From: Adiantum capillus-veneris
Lineage: Eukaryota; Streptophyta; Polypodiopsida; Polypodiales; Pteridaceae
Direction: 5' to 3'
DNA: 64,000 nt
Assembly: GCA_014529385.2 (NCBI GenBank)
Contig: CM043967.1
Location: 132,980,682-133,044,681, forward strand
In this document: positions 1 through 11,514 of the stretch, piece by piece
How the letters are laid out: every line of letters begins with the position of its first letter
Numbering within the stretch: the first letter of the stretch is position 1
The notes under the pieces: model-generated
Databases searched by the model: none
What the model saw: the letters and a program-made list of their open reading frames with translations, nothing else
Told to the model about the DNA's origin: nothing
Made by a program: the position numbers and the translations under genes

Positions 1-1
1 G

Positions 2-1182
2 GATAATGCTCCTATGGTTCAGTCAACAACTATAGAATCCATAGATTCTATGGTTTCTAAAGTGCCCAAGATGGATGATATTTCTATACTAGAGTCTAGT
101 GTTGTGCAACTTGAGCAAGCTTCCAATAATGAGAACCAAGAAATCGATGCTTCAAAAATGCAACATACATCAAAAGAGACTGAAAAGTCCACTCACGAGC
201 TATTGCCAATTGGTACTACGTCATGTAGCGTAGATGTTGAGAAATCCATGCTTACAATTATATTGGATTTAAATGGTCTATTGTTGAAACGTTCCCCTCA
301 ACCATCCTCACACCACAACTCAGTGCAAATGGATTCAAAAAGATATATTATACTCAGGCCAGGTTGCATCCAGTTCTTGAAGACTATTTTACAAAGGTTT
401 GATGTTGCAATTTGGTCGACAGCTACTAGGAATAATGTGTATCAAATCCTTGCAGCACTAAACAACTTAGCTAAGGATACATTGCCTTTCTTTGCAATTT
501 GGTCGCAAGATGTTTGCTACACCGCTCAAACTCAAAATTGTTTAGACCCGACAATCCAAACGTTGAGGCAATGTTCAAGCCTCTAGCCAAAATTGCCATG
601 GGGTTTGAATGTGATCCACAAAGAACAGTGCTTATTGATGACTCTCCTTACAAGGGATGTATTTCACCAGCAAACAATTGCATTTTTCCACCACAATTTG
701 ATGCTGAGAAGATGGTTGACAATATGCTCTTGGAGGAGCTACTGCCATACTTGATTCAGCTTGATGAGAGAAGGGATGTGCGTGATTTAATTGCTTCTAA
801 TCGTTATGGACAACCTATAGTGACAAATGATAGTGAATACAAACAAATCATGGAGTATTGGAAGCAGAAAAATGATGTTTGGTCAGCTAAGGTGTTCTTT
901 ACAAGAAGAATACCACCTGCAAAAGGTGACAGAGATGAAACTATCATTGAAGATGCAAGTGACACAAGCCACCGCAATGAAATGAGAAGAGCCCAAATAC
1001 AAGAGATCTTGGCAAAGGAGCGTACACCCATTGAAAGCATGAAGGCGTCACAATTGACCACTTTAGCTAGGCAATTGGGTTGTAACACAAAAGGAGTTTT
1101 GAAGGCAACCACAGCAAAGGCTTATATAAATAAGGTGAAAGCTGAGAACAATCTTCTAAGGCTGGATAGAAAGCAACCCTAA
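2..1182 (+). CDS. FCP1/NIF-homology (HAD-type) phosphatase-like protein, copy 1, frameshifted
   Basis: The frame is open from base 2, so the 5' end may lie outside the window; the first ATG is at 14. The first frame (to 586) carries an acidic N-terminus, then LDLNGLLLKR at about residues 86-95, RYIILRPG, and the strand AIWSTAT typical of FCP1/NLI-interacting-factor domains. The domain continues one frame over from about 545 (RPDNPNVEAMF, then VLIDDSPYKG, then a helical C-terminus) to the stop at 1182. Family knowledge: FCP1/SCP phosphatases use DxDxT to dephosphorylate proteins such as the RNA polymerase II CTD. Here the motif reads DLNGL, so both the second Asp and the Thr are replaced; I recall this variant from a plant NIF-like clade, and catalysis is doubtful. 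The single frameshift at 525-545 means a recent pseudogene or a base-calling error at a short A-run. A second paralogue lies at 6385-7139. Confidence 0.65.
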
Positions 1183-1440
1183 GGTACTAGTGACATGTCA
1201 TATATTCTTGATACACATGCTTGAACACTCATGTGCATGGTATCTAACAAATCTTTCTTTTTATTCCTTCTTGCAGGATCTTACAAAGGATACTACTAGA
1301 TGGAGCTCAATCAATAGAGATTTTGATATTTTTGCTCAAAATAATGAAGCAGTCACCTACATTTTTTGTTTATCAATTTCTTGAGAGACTTTATTTTAGT
1401 TTGTAATCATCAAATGAAATGAAAAGTATCCTTCTTATTA
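1183..1440 (+). other. Probable 3' UTR of FCP1-like copy 1, with a possible intron
   Basis: Directly after the stop there is a donor-like AAG|GTACTA at about 1185, and a pyrimidine-rich tract ending in CTTGCAG at about 1276. The gap is about 90 bp, a usual plant intron size. The following AT-rich sequence could hold the polyadenylation region near 1410-1430. This rests on splice-site appearance only. Confidence 0.3.
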
Positions 1441-1530
1441 AGATTGTTGATCTTTTTCTTGTTCAAACCTTTCAATTGTGATTTATAGTTTTGTTAGCAT
1501 GAGATTGTGCTTTTTTAGTTTGAAAAAAAC

Positions 1531-1616
1531 TGTCAAAGATCCAAGTCTTTTTGGCTTTACTTAAGTTATTAATTGTGAAAGATCCAAGTCTTTTTGCTTT
1601 ACTTAAGTTATTGATT
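1531..1616. repeat. Two-copy tandem repeat, about 44 bp
   Basis: The segment AAAGATCCAAGTCTTTTTG followed by a CTTTACTTAAGTTATT-type tail occurs twice in direct succession (about 1531-1574 and 1575-1616), with two or three differences. Each unit holds a short palindrome (AAAGA..TCTTT). No function is visible. Confidence 0.7.
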
Positions 1617-2149
1617 GCCTATGTAATAGTCCTTAAAACAATATCGGATGGCTTTCTTGCTCCCATGTCTCACATTGGTCTTTAGGTAAGACAAGTGGTG
1701 ACCTTGAAAGTATGGTCTCATATCTCGATCAAGTGAAGAGACATGAAGCTTAAATATCACTACTATGTATCTAGTGTTAAACTCCATCGAGACAAAGACT
1801 AGATAGCCAAATTGCAGTCGAGTTTAAGTGAAAAATCCATTTGAGCTAAGGTAAAACTTATAGTGCCTCATTTTTCTAGGATTCTACCCCATCAAGGAAG
1901 TTAGAATCTAGCACAAACCAATTAAGACTCTTTTGGAGCCTAGATAGGACAATTCGTGGAACTTATGAAACTTATTATTGAGTTAGAGTCTAGTTTAGAT
2001 AAGCAAAAGATCTTCAAACCAGCACTTGACTTTCTTACTATTCAATATTCAAAGTCCCTTGAGGCTAACAAATTACATACCCACTTGTAACCTAACTAAT
2101 GAGTAATTATATAGATCTAAGCAAGTATATATAATGAGTCTTCAAACTA

Positions 2150-5100
2150 ATAATCCAAGGGAAGAGAGTAGCAAGGTCCACTACTTGTCCAAGCTCAGCT
2201 CTAGACAACATAGAAAGATGCTAGTTCTACTAATTGTCTAATTATAGGCATGGAGAAATGATAGAAGGTTGACCACTTGTCCAACCTATCATCTCTAGTA
2301 AGATGGGAGGTTTGGCCTTAAGATTCACCATGTAACCAACCTATACATCATTGTATTATGAAGAGTAAAAAAGCAAAGCTCCACCACTTGTCCAAGCTAG
2401 TTCTAAAATCCACATGGAGATAAGCAAGCTCCACCATTTGTCGAATCTCTCTTCCATTAAAACATGAAAAAACTCAGCTATGTTGTACAGGGGGACTTTT
2501 TTCCAAGGTCCACCACTTGTCCAAGCTAGGATCCCTAGTAGCACGAGTGGTTTGGTCTCAAGATACACCACTTGTACACTCTATGTCATTATATTAAGAA
2601 GAACTATGTATTAAGGTCCACCACTTGTCCAACCTATAAGGTTATATCTTAAATGGTATCCTTTCTCACCACTTGAAATGCCCATGATATGTTTTACACG
2701 GGGGTTTCATTCCAAGGTCCACCACTTGTCCAAGCTAACTCTATTCAAACATAGAGAGAAGCAAAGGTCCACCACTTGTCCAAGCTAACTCTATTCAAAC
2801 ATAGAGAGAAGCAAAGGTTCACCACTTGTCAAAGCTAGGCTCCGTTGAAGTATGGAGAGAAGTAACCTCCATCATTTTTCCAAGATAGGTGCCATTCAAA
2901 CATGGAAAGAATCAAGATCTACCATGTCTCCGAGATTCTAGGCTCCATTGAAACACCCTAAAACCATGATATTTTGTACATGGGGTGTTTACATTCAAGG
3001 TCTACCACTTCTCTAACGTATTATACCTAGTAGCATGAGTGATTTGGTCTTAAGATTCACCACTTATCCACTCTATGTCATTATATTAAGAATAACTGGG
3101 TGTTAAGGTCCACCACTTGTCCAACCTATAAGGGTATATCTTAAATGGTATCCTTCACCACTTGTCAAGGTCCATCACCACTTTTCCAACCTATAAGGTT
3201 ATATCTTGAATGATATTTTTCCTCATCACTTGTAATGTCCATGCTATGTTTTACAAAGGGGTTTTGTTCCAAGACCCACCACTTGTCCAAGCTAACTCCA
3301 TTAAAACATAGAGAGAAGCAAAGGTCCACCACTTGTCCAAGATAGGCTCCATTGAAACATGGAGAGAAGGATGATCCACCATTTCTCCAAGATAGGTTCC
3401 ATTGAAACATTGAGAGAAGCAATCTCCACCATGTCTCCAAGCTAGGCTCCATTGAAATACCCTAAACCCATAATTTTGTACATGAGGGGTTTACATTCAA
3501 GGTCCACCACTTGTCCAACCTATTATCCCTAGTAGCAAGAGTGGTTTGGTCTCAAGATTCACCACTTGTACACTCTATGTCATTATATTAAGAAGAAATA
3601 TGTGTTAAGGTCCACCACTTGTCCAGCCTATAAGGTTATATTTTAAATAGTATCCTTTCTCACCACTTGAAATGCCCATGATATGTTTTACATGGGGGTT
3701 TCATTCCAAGGTCCACCACTTGTCCAAGCTAACTCTATTAAAACATATAGAGAAAGAAAGGTCCACCACTTGTCCAAGCTAGGCTCATTGAAACATGGAG
3801 AGAAGGAACCTCCACTGTTTCTCCTAGATAGGCTCCATTGAAACATGGAGAGAAATAAGCTCCACCATGTCTCCAAGTTGCTAGGCTCCATTGAAATACC
3901 CAATACCCATAATTTTTTGTACATGGGGGGTTTACATTCAAGGTTCACCACTTGTCCAACCTATTATCCCTAGTAGGTTTGGTCTCATGATTCACCACTT
4001 GTCCACTCTATGTCATTATATTAAGAGGAATTAGGTGTTAAGGTCCACCACTTGTCCAACCTATAATGTTATAGCTTGAATGGTATTTTTTCTCACCACT
4101 TGTAATGCCCATGACATGATTTACATGGGGGTTTTGTTCCAAGGTACACCACTTGTCCAAGATAAATCTATTGAAACATAGAGAGAAACAAAGGTCCACC
4201 ACTTTTCCAAGCTAGGCTGCATTGAAACATGGACCTTAATACCAAATTATTTCTAGTAGCATGAGTGATATTTTGTACATGGGGCGTTTACATTCAAGGT
4301 CCACCACTTGTCCAACCTATTTCCCTAGTAGGTTTGGTCCCAATTTCACCACTTATCCACTCTATGTCATTATATTAAGAATAATTGGGTGTTAAGGTCC
4401 ACCACTTGTCCAACCTATAAGGTTATATATTGAATGGTATTTTTTCTCACCACTTGTAATGCCCATGATATGTTTTACATGGGGTTTTTGTTCCAAGGTC
4501 CACCACTTTTCCAAGATAACTCTATTCAAACATAGAGAGAAACAAAGGTCCACCACTTGTCCAAGCTAGGCTCCATTGAAACATGGAGAGAATGATGCTG
4601 CACCATTTATCCAAGATAGGCTGCATTGAAACATGGAGAGAAGCAAGCTTTACCATGTTTCCAAGCTAGGCTCCATTGAAACACTCTAGGGGGTTTTATT
4701 TCAAGGCCCACCACTTGTTTAACCTATTATCCCTAGTAGCATGAGTGGTTTGGTTTCAAGATTCACCACTTGTACACTCTATGTCATTATATTGTGTTAA
4801 GGTCCACCACTTGTCCAACCTATAAGGTTATATCTTAAATGGTATCCTTTCTCGCCACTTGAAATGCCCATGATATGTTTTACATGGGAGTTTCATTCCA
4901 AGATCCACCACTTGTCCAAGCTAACCATATTCAAACATAGAGAGAAACAAAGGTCCACGACTTGTCCAAGCTAGGCTCCATTGAAACATGGAGAGAAGGA
5001 ACCTCCACCATTTCTCCTAGATAGGCTCCATTAAAACATGGAGAGAAGTAAGTTCCACCATGTCTCCAAGATGCTAGGCTCCATTGAAATACGCAAAACC

Positions 5101-6060
5101 CATGATATTTTGTACATGGGTGATTTACATTCAAGGTCAACCATTTCTCCAACCTATTATCCCTAGTAGGTTTGGTCTCACAATTCACCACTTTTCCACT
5201 ATATGTCATTATAATAAGAGGAATTGGGTGCTAAGGTCCACCACTTGTCCAGCCTATAAGGTTATACCTTGAATGGTATTTTTTCTCACCACTTGTAATG
5301 CCCATGACATGCTTTACATGGGGGTTTTGTTCCAAGGTTCACCACTTGTCCAAGCAAATTCTATTGAAACATAGAGAGAAACAAAGGTCCACCACTTTTC
5401 CAAGCTAGGCTCCATTGAAACATGGACCTTAATACCAAATTATTCCTAGTAGCATGAGTAATATTTTGTACATGGGGGGTTTGCATTCAAGGTCCACCAC
5501 TTGTCCAACGTACTTTTCCTAGTAGGTTTGGTCGCAAGATTCACCACTTGTCCACTCTATGTCATTATATTAATAATAATTGGGTGTTAAGGTCCACCAC
5601 TTTTCCAACCTATAAGGTTATATATTGAATGGTATTTTTTCTCACCACTTGTAATGTCCATGATATGTTTTACATGGGGATTTTGTTCCAAGGTCCACCA
5701 CTTGTCCAAGCTAAATCTGTTCAAACATAGAGAGAAACAAACGTGCACCACTTGTCCAAGCTAGGCTCCATTGAAACATGGAGAGAATGATGCTCCACCA
5801 TTTATCCAAGATAGACTCCATTGAAACATGGAGAGAAGTAAGCTCCACCATGTTTCCAAGATGCTAGAGTCCATTGAAATACCCAAAACCCCTGATACTT
5901 TGTACATGGGGGGTTTACATTCAAGGTCCACCACTTGTCCAACCTATTATCCCTAGTAGCATGAGTGGCTTGGTCTCAGGATTCACCACTTGTCCACTCT
6001 ATATCATTATATTAAGAAAAATTGGGTTTCCATATCTAAATGGATCTTTGCTTGGATAAG
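2150..6060. repeat. Minisatellite array with higher-order structure, block 1
   Basis: The core CCACCACTTGTCCAA recurs dozens of times at roughly 45-60 bp. Subunit types alternate: one ends in AGCTAGGCTCCATTGAAAC plus ATGGAGAGAAG, one reads CAACCTATAAGGTTATAT, and one reads CCACTCTATGTCATTATATT. They form a higher-order unit marked by a GTACATGGGGGGTTTACATT-like segment near 2978, 3481, 3919, 4276, 4690, 5114, 5469 and 5904, a period of about 355-500 bp. Single units carry small indels, so frames are not kept and the short ORFs here are repeat artefacts. It separates the two FCP1-like genes. Confidence 0.9.
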
Positions 6061-6239
6061 TGGTAGACCTTGAGACCTAAATACCCATTCTACACTAGAG
6101 CATTGGTTAAGCCTTATACACTTCAAGCATACCTTTAACAACAAGTAGTAGTTATTAGTTGACTTAAGTCTAGTTGAACTCCATGGTATTGAGACTAAGA
6201 GAGAGTGTAGCATAAAAAAGAGTCAGGATTTTAATTTGA

Positions 6240-6384
6240 CTTTCTTTCTATTAATGAGTAGATCATAGATGGATTTTGGTATCTAATAAAACCTTAGGGT
6301 AGACAATGTAAAACTCATGTCTATTGTTGTGTTTGCATTAAGTGTTCTTGTTCTTTAATTTCAGAACCATTACAGAAAAATGGA
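6240..6384 (+). promoter_or_regulatory. Region 5' of FCP1-like copy 2 with a splice-acceptor-like site
   Basis: A pyrimidine-rich stretch ending in TTTAATTTCAG at about 6363 precedes the open frame of the second FCP1-like gene, so 6385 may lie in an internal exon rather than mark the true start. No clear TATA box is seen here. The matching donor and upstream exon would lie in or before the minisatellite. Confidence 0.3.
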
Positions 6385-7139
6385 TTGGCTATATGCTGGC
6401 ATAAATTGAAGAAAACTATTGAATTACCCATCCAACCTCCTCCAAGACCTTGTCCAAGGAATGAATCACCTCCTTATCACCTACCACTTGCTTTCAAGGA
6501 CATCAAAAGAGTACTTATCTTGGATCTAGAGGGGTTACTTCTCAAGACAGTTGAAATGAAACATGGAGATTCTATGCCATCTTGGGCTCAACACATGCGA
6601 CTTGTGGAGGACAAAGATGAAGTTTATCATGTGGTGCGACCAGACGCACAAAGTTTTTTGGATTTTTGTGCTGAATACTTTGAGCTATGGATATGGAGTT
6701 GCTATAACTTAACAAGGGTGCAACGCATCACACAAAAATGTTTTCTGAGCAGTATACCAAGTTCAAGGTGTTTATGAGTAACAAAAATTGCCAAAATCCA
6801 AATATCATGTTAGGATTTACAAGGGTTTATCACAAAAATCTGAGTGATATTTGGAAGATATTTGAGGATTTGGATGCAAACAATACCTTAATTTTTGATG
6901 ACACTCCATATAGGGTGATGTGGAACATGCCAGGGACATATCTTATATTTCAAAAGATGTGGAGGCAAACTTCCGAGAAACTTCAAAACTTCTTGCAGAG
7001 AACCATAATTCCATGGTTGGTAGGATGGTTGTATGCAAGAGATAAGAGAGTCTATACATACAACACAATTGTAAATCAGTATAGTGATTCTGAGACAAAT
7101 TATGTCCTTGGTGTGTACTTGTCAACACGAAAGCATTGA
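6385..7139 (+). CDS. FCP1/NIF-homology (HAD-type) phosphatase-like protein, copy 2, frameshifted
   Basis: A proline-rich N-terminus (residues 12-32) precedes VLILDLEGLLLK at about residues 43-54, then YHVVRPDAQSFLDFC, then LWIWSCYN, the expected order for an FCP1-homology/NIF domain. The frame slips at the A-run at 6733-6737 and continues from about 6738 through the second motif TLIFDDTPYR to the stop at 7139. As in copy 1, DxDxT is altered (DLEGL): the nucleophile Asp is kept, the second Asp is Glu and the Thr is Leu, so phosphatase activity is unlikely without other support. Copies 1 and 2 are tandem paralogues but well diverged outside the motifs. The homopolymer frameshift could be sequencing error or decay. 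Confidence 0.65.
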
Positions 7140-7904
7140 ATAAATATGGCTATACGATGCTTTTTTTATTCTAGTGTGTATCTTTCAACATTTGTATAAT
7201 TTGATATAGTCTTTTTTTTTTATTTTAAAGGTGTGTCAATTTTATGAACACTTGAATGGAGTGCACCCTACTCTAAGGGGACTTCAATGTACTATTGCAG
7301 TGCATCCTATTGTAAGGGGACTCTGATGTATTGCTAGAGTGCACCCAAATTTTTGGGGACTCATTTTTTATTTGATTGGGGCCTATGTTGGGTCATATAG
7401 TAAAAGAAATTCATTTTTTGTCAATTCATATCGAGGTTGCATTTATTTGGAACTATGAAAGAATTGATGTTTGATGTCAAAATAAAACTTGTAAGTGTGG
7501 ATCAGAGAATTCATGGACTTTAAATATGTGAGAGGGATCTTTTTCTTGGGCACAAATGTTTGCTTCAAGAATTTTGTCATTACATACTTTATGTGAAAGA
7601 GTTTTAGAACCTAAAAGACTTTGAAAACAAAACTATGGAATCTAAGTGCATGTATTCTTGAATGGCTTGAAAGTTGATGTATACATGCATGTCGCCTTGA
7701 TGAAGATTTAGATCTGACAAGATGGAAAGATATAATTCTTGGACGTTACCTTTGTCAATTTGGTAATAACATATTTAACTTTCTTTTAATATGGGTGGAA
7801 AATATATTATTATGTGCATTTGGAACCTAATTGCTTGACCTTCAAACCAAGATTCCTATGTTATTTTTTCATATACTTTTTTGTACTGAATTAAGATTGT
7901 GGAT
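7140..7904. other. AT-rich spacer after FCP1-like copy 2, with a short repeat
   Basis: No gene is seen. At 7259-7363 a unit of about 40 bp built on GTGCACCC..AAGGGGACT occurs three times with drift. The part at 7500-7800 resembles 9815-10130 (shared order: ATGGACTTTRAAT, GTGAGAG, AATGTTTG, GAGAGTTTT-like segments), so this spacer belongs to a larger duplicated unit. Confidence 0.5.
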
Positions 7905-9300
7905 GCAAGGTCCACCACTTGTTCAAGCTAGATCTAAGAAAGTATATATACTGAGTCTTCAAACTAGTAAACCAAGGGAAGAGAGAAGCAGGGTCCATCA
8001 CTTGTCCAAGCTCATCTCTAGACAACATAGAGAGATGTTATGTCTACTAATTGTCCAATATAGTCATGGAGAAATGATAGAAGGTTGATCCACTTGTCCA
8101 ACCTATCATCTCTAGTAAAATGGGAGGTTTGGCCTTAAGATTCACCATGTAACCAACATATACTTCATTGTATTATGAAGAGTAGAAAAGAAAAGCTCCA
8201 CCACTTGTCTAAGGTAGTTCCAAAATCAACATGGAGAGAAGCAAGCTTCACCATTTGTCCAAGATAGGTTCCATTAAAACATGGAAAACCTCATATATGT
8301 TGTACATGGAAGCTTTTTTCCAAGGTCCACCACTTGTCCAAGCTAGGATCCATTAAAACATGGATAGAAACAAGGCTCCACAACTCGTCCAACCTTTATA
8401 GCTGCAAAGTGTACCGGTTGTCTAAACTAGGCATGGGAAAATAATAGAAGGTCCACCACTTATCCAGTATATTATCTCTAATAGCATGGGAGGTTTGGTC
8501 TCAAGATTTAGGAATTGGCTGACCTGTATTTCATTGTATTATGATGAATTTGGTTTTAAAGTCAACTACTTATCCAAGCTATAAGTTTATATCTTGAATG
8601 GTATTCCTTCCCATCACTTAGAAAACCAATGATATGTTGTACATGGGGGGGTTTGTTACAAGGTCCACCACTTGTCCAAGCTAGTTTCATTGAAACATGG
8701 ATGAAGACAAGCTCCACCATTTGTTAAAGCTAGACTCCATTGAAATCTAGAAAATCCATTCTATGTTGTACATGGGGTTTTTGTTTTAAGGTCCAACACT
8801 TGTCCAAGCTAAGATCCATTGAAACATGGAGTAGAGAAACACTCCACCACTTGTCCAAGCTAGGCAACATTGATAGTAGTTGGTTTATTTTGAAGATCCA
8901 CCACGTGTCTAAGCTAACTCTATTGAAACATAGAGAGAAGCAAAGGTCCACCAACTGTTCAAGCTAGGCTCCATTGAAACATGGACAAAAGCAAGCTCCA
9001 CCATTTCTCCAAGATAGACTCCATTGAAACATGGAGAGAATCAAAGGTCCACCATTTCTCCAAGCCAAGATCTAGTTGTCCAACCTATAAGGTTATATCT
9101 TAAATGGTAATCTTTCTAATCACTTGGAATACCCATGATATGTTTTACATGGGGGTTTTGTTCCAAGATCACCACTTGTCCAAGCTAACTCTATTGAAAC
9201 ATAGAGAGAAGCAAAGGTCCACCACTTGTCCAAGCTAGTCTCCATTGAAACAAGGAGAGAAGCAAGCTCCATCATTTCTCCAAGATAGGCTAGCATGGAT
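7905..9300. repeat. Minisatellite array, block 2
   Basis: The CCACCACTTGTCCAA subunit family of 2.1-6.1 kb resumes, again with AGCTAGGCTCCATTGAAAC and ATGGAGAGAAGCAAGC partners. The opening (7895-8180) closely matches the opening of block 1 (about 2150-2370), including the GTCTTCAAACTARTAA segment, so blocks 1 and 2 probably arose by duplication of a unit that also held an FCP1-like gene. Confidence 0.85.
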
Positions 9301-10715
9301 AAGTGCACCTTGAAACCAACCTTCCTATGAGGAAATAGAGCATATGCTACATATTTTATGTATGCCCCATGCCTCAAATTAAGAAGTTATAGATTAGAAG
9401 TGGACCTTGCTTAAATGTCACATGCAATAAATTAAGAAAAAATAGCCAAGTGGATTGTATTCCCCAATGGATCCTTGCTTTCACAAGTTGTGAACCTTGA
9501 GTCACTTTTACATTAACTTGGACAAGTGGTGGACCTAGAAACCAAGCTCTCCATGTTGAGATAAGTTGTAGGTAGGACAGTAGAACATAGACAATGATAA
9601 TTGATGCAATATACTCCTCTCCTAATAATCCAATTGATTGAAACCATGATATTTTAGTTGTTTTCATTGTGTATTGAATGTGCATAAAGTGGAATGAGAC
9701 CTTAAGAAAACTCAAATTTTTGACAAAATCTCTATATTTTATACATGATATATTGAAAGTTGTCCAACCTGGGAATTGGGATTTTCCCACTTTACCTAAT
9801 ATGGTCTTAAATCATGGACTTTGAATTGTGTGAGAGACTTTGTTTGTGGAGAAAAATGTTTGAATCAAGAATGGTTATTTTACATCCTCCATGTAAGAGA
9901 GTTTTGGAAACTAAAATATGCAGAGAGAAAAACCATGGAGTCTAAGTGCATATATTGAGATGTCAATGTATGCATGTATATCTTTATTAGGGTCTATGCA
10001 TAATTGGATGCTTCGGGACGTTAACTTCTCAATTTTTTTGTAAAATAACATATTTAATGTTTTCTTGTGGGTAGTATTTATTTCACTATATATGTTTTTA
10101 GGATAATTTCTTGAACTTCAAATTAAACCTTCTTGTTGCAATGGAGAAGTAATTAGAGAAATTTTTATGTAAACACGTTTTCTTACCCTCTCACTAATTG
10201 TAGCTTAGATAAGAAGTGGACTTGGCATTCATCCATAGCCTATCAAATGCACCTTGAAACTAAACTTCCTATGTTGCAATTGACATATGCTACACATTTT
10301 ATAAATGGCTTGTACCTTAAGTGAAGAATTTCTAGATTAGAATTGTGTGTTGCTTTGATGTCATGCACAAGTGGGTTTATTTCTCAATGGGTGCTACCTT
10401 GGACAAGTGGTGGACCTTGAACTAAAAATTCAGGTACTCCATTTGACCTTAGCTTGAACAGGTTGTGGGCCTTCAAACCAATGTGTCCATGTTAAGATAA
10501 GTTGTAGGTAGGACAATAGAGTATAAACAATGAAAACGGAATCAATGTACTAGTCACTTGATGGTGCAACCACCCAAAACCGTAATTTTTCTTGGCCAAT
10601 GTTTCTTTCAAATGTTTAGTCTAGTACAAAATGTCAACACCTTTTACATGACATATTGAAAGCTGTCCAATCTGGGAATTGGGATTTTCCCATTTTACCT
10701 AATATGGCCTTAGAA
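9300..10715. repeat. Diverged tandem duplication, about 0.9 kb period, with inverted minisatellite units
   Basis: The stretch around 9360-9810 recurs at about 10295-10710, seen best in CTGGGAATTGGGATTTTCCC (9770 and 10673) and in the AGATAAGTTGTAGGTAGGAC segment (9559 and 10495). Near 9515 and 10413 the minisatellite core appears in the opposite orientation (TTGGACAAGTGGTGGACC). No coding potential is visible. Confidence 0.65.
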
Positions 10716-10736
10716 AAATCAAAAACAAAAACGTAC

Positions 10737-10891
10737 TGCTCTGATACCATGTTGAGAGAGAAGGAGAGAGCACAGAAGTAGAACCCCAAAGTGTGTAGAA
10801 TACACACATGAGATGATGTATATATAGAGGGGACCTGGGTGCCATATATAGAGAAGCCATATATTGAGTAGCTTCACATATAAGCTCAACA
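10737..10891 (-). mobile_element. Short copia-type or TRIM-like LTR with PBS (one end only)
   Basis: TGCTCTGATACCA at 10737-10749 is the reverse complement of the plant PBS TGGTATCAGAGCA, complementary to initiator Met tRNA. It abuts a 142-bp segment starting TGTTGAGAG and ending CTCAACA (10750-10891), i.e. a complete short LTR in minus orientation. The segment carries TATATATAG near 10819. No second LTR or coding part is found to the left, so the element is truncated. The small LTR suggests a TRIM or small copia. Confidence 0.6.
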
Positions 10892-11514
10892 AGGGTAAGA
10901 TTGGAGAGTGGCCAAGGTTACTGCCATTTGCATTGTGGGCTGACCGTACAACACATAGCTCAGTCAATGGCTATGCGCCTGTTGAATTGATGTATGGTCA
11001 AAAATGCCAATTGAAGATGTAGTTCTTACATGGAATGTATTGCCATGGGAAGATGGAATGAGTAGAGAATACTTCCTACATTGCACATATGGCAATTGGA
11101 AAGAAGTCCTGAAGACATTGAGCTTGCAAACGCTTGACTTAAGTATGCAAGGTTGAAAAACAAAGACAAATTTGACAAGAGACATAGGCTCAGACCAAAA
11201 GACATTGAAGAAGGTGATTGGGTGTTGGTGTACGATAGTAGCCTTGAAACCAGCACTCTACAATTAGGAAGCTTGCAAAGAGATTGTTTTCTCCTTATGT
11301 TGTCAAACATGTGCATGGAAATGCAACTTACACCTTGCATGAACTGGATGGGACAGAAATGAAAATTTGCATTGCAGGAAAAAGAATTAAATTATTCAAA
11401 AGAAGAGGGGATGCTGATCCATTTGATGCACAACAGAGTGAAGAGGATGATGAAGCCAACTATATGCAAATTGAGGATAAAAGTGAAAATATGGCGTCCG
11501 ACCATGAGTTTTAA
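10892..11514 (+). pseudogene. Gypsy integrase C-terminal fragment
   Basis: In several plus-strand frames the conceptual product matches the end of a Ty3/gypsy integrase: TTHSSVNGYAPVELMYGQ near 10940-11000, then LKNKDKFDKRHRLRPKDI and EEGDWVLVYD near 11150-11240, then FSPYVVKHVHGNATYTLHEL at 11287-11346. It ends in an acidic tail with a stop at 11514. Frameshifts near 11000 and 11270 and the lack of any upstream catalytic domain show a decayed relic. The short LTR at 10750-10891 lies immediately upstream, so it may have inserted into this element. Confidence 0.65.

Noticed and set aside
2356-5272. Many 60-95 aa ORFs with repeated Trp-rich sequence in the minisatellite
   Set aside because: The apparent protein repeat only mirrors the DNA repeat; frames break at unit indels and there are no starts or partners in common.
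1-7139. One gene with the two FCP1-like parts as exons around a repeat-filled intron
   Set aside because: Each part carries a whole domain with both HAD motifs, so tandem paralogues are the simpler reading; a shared transcript cannot be excluded.
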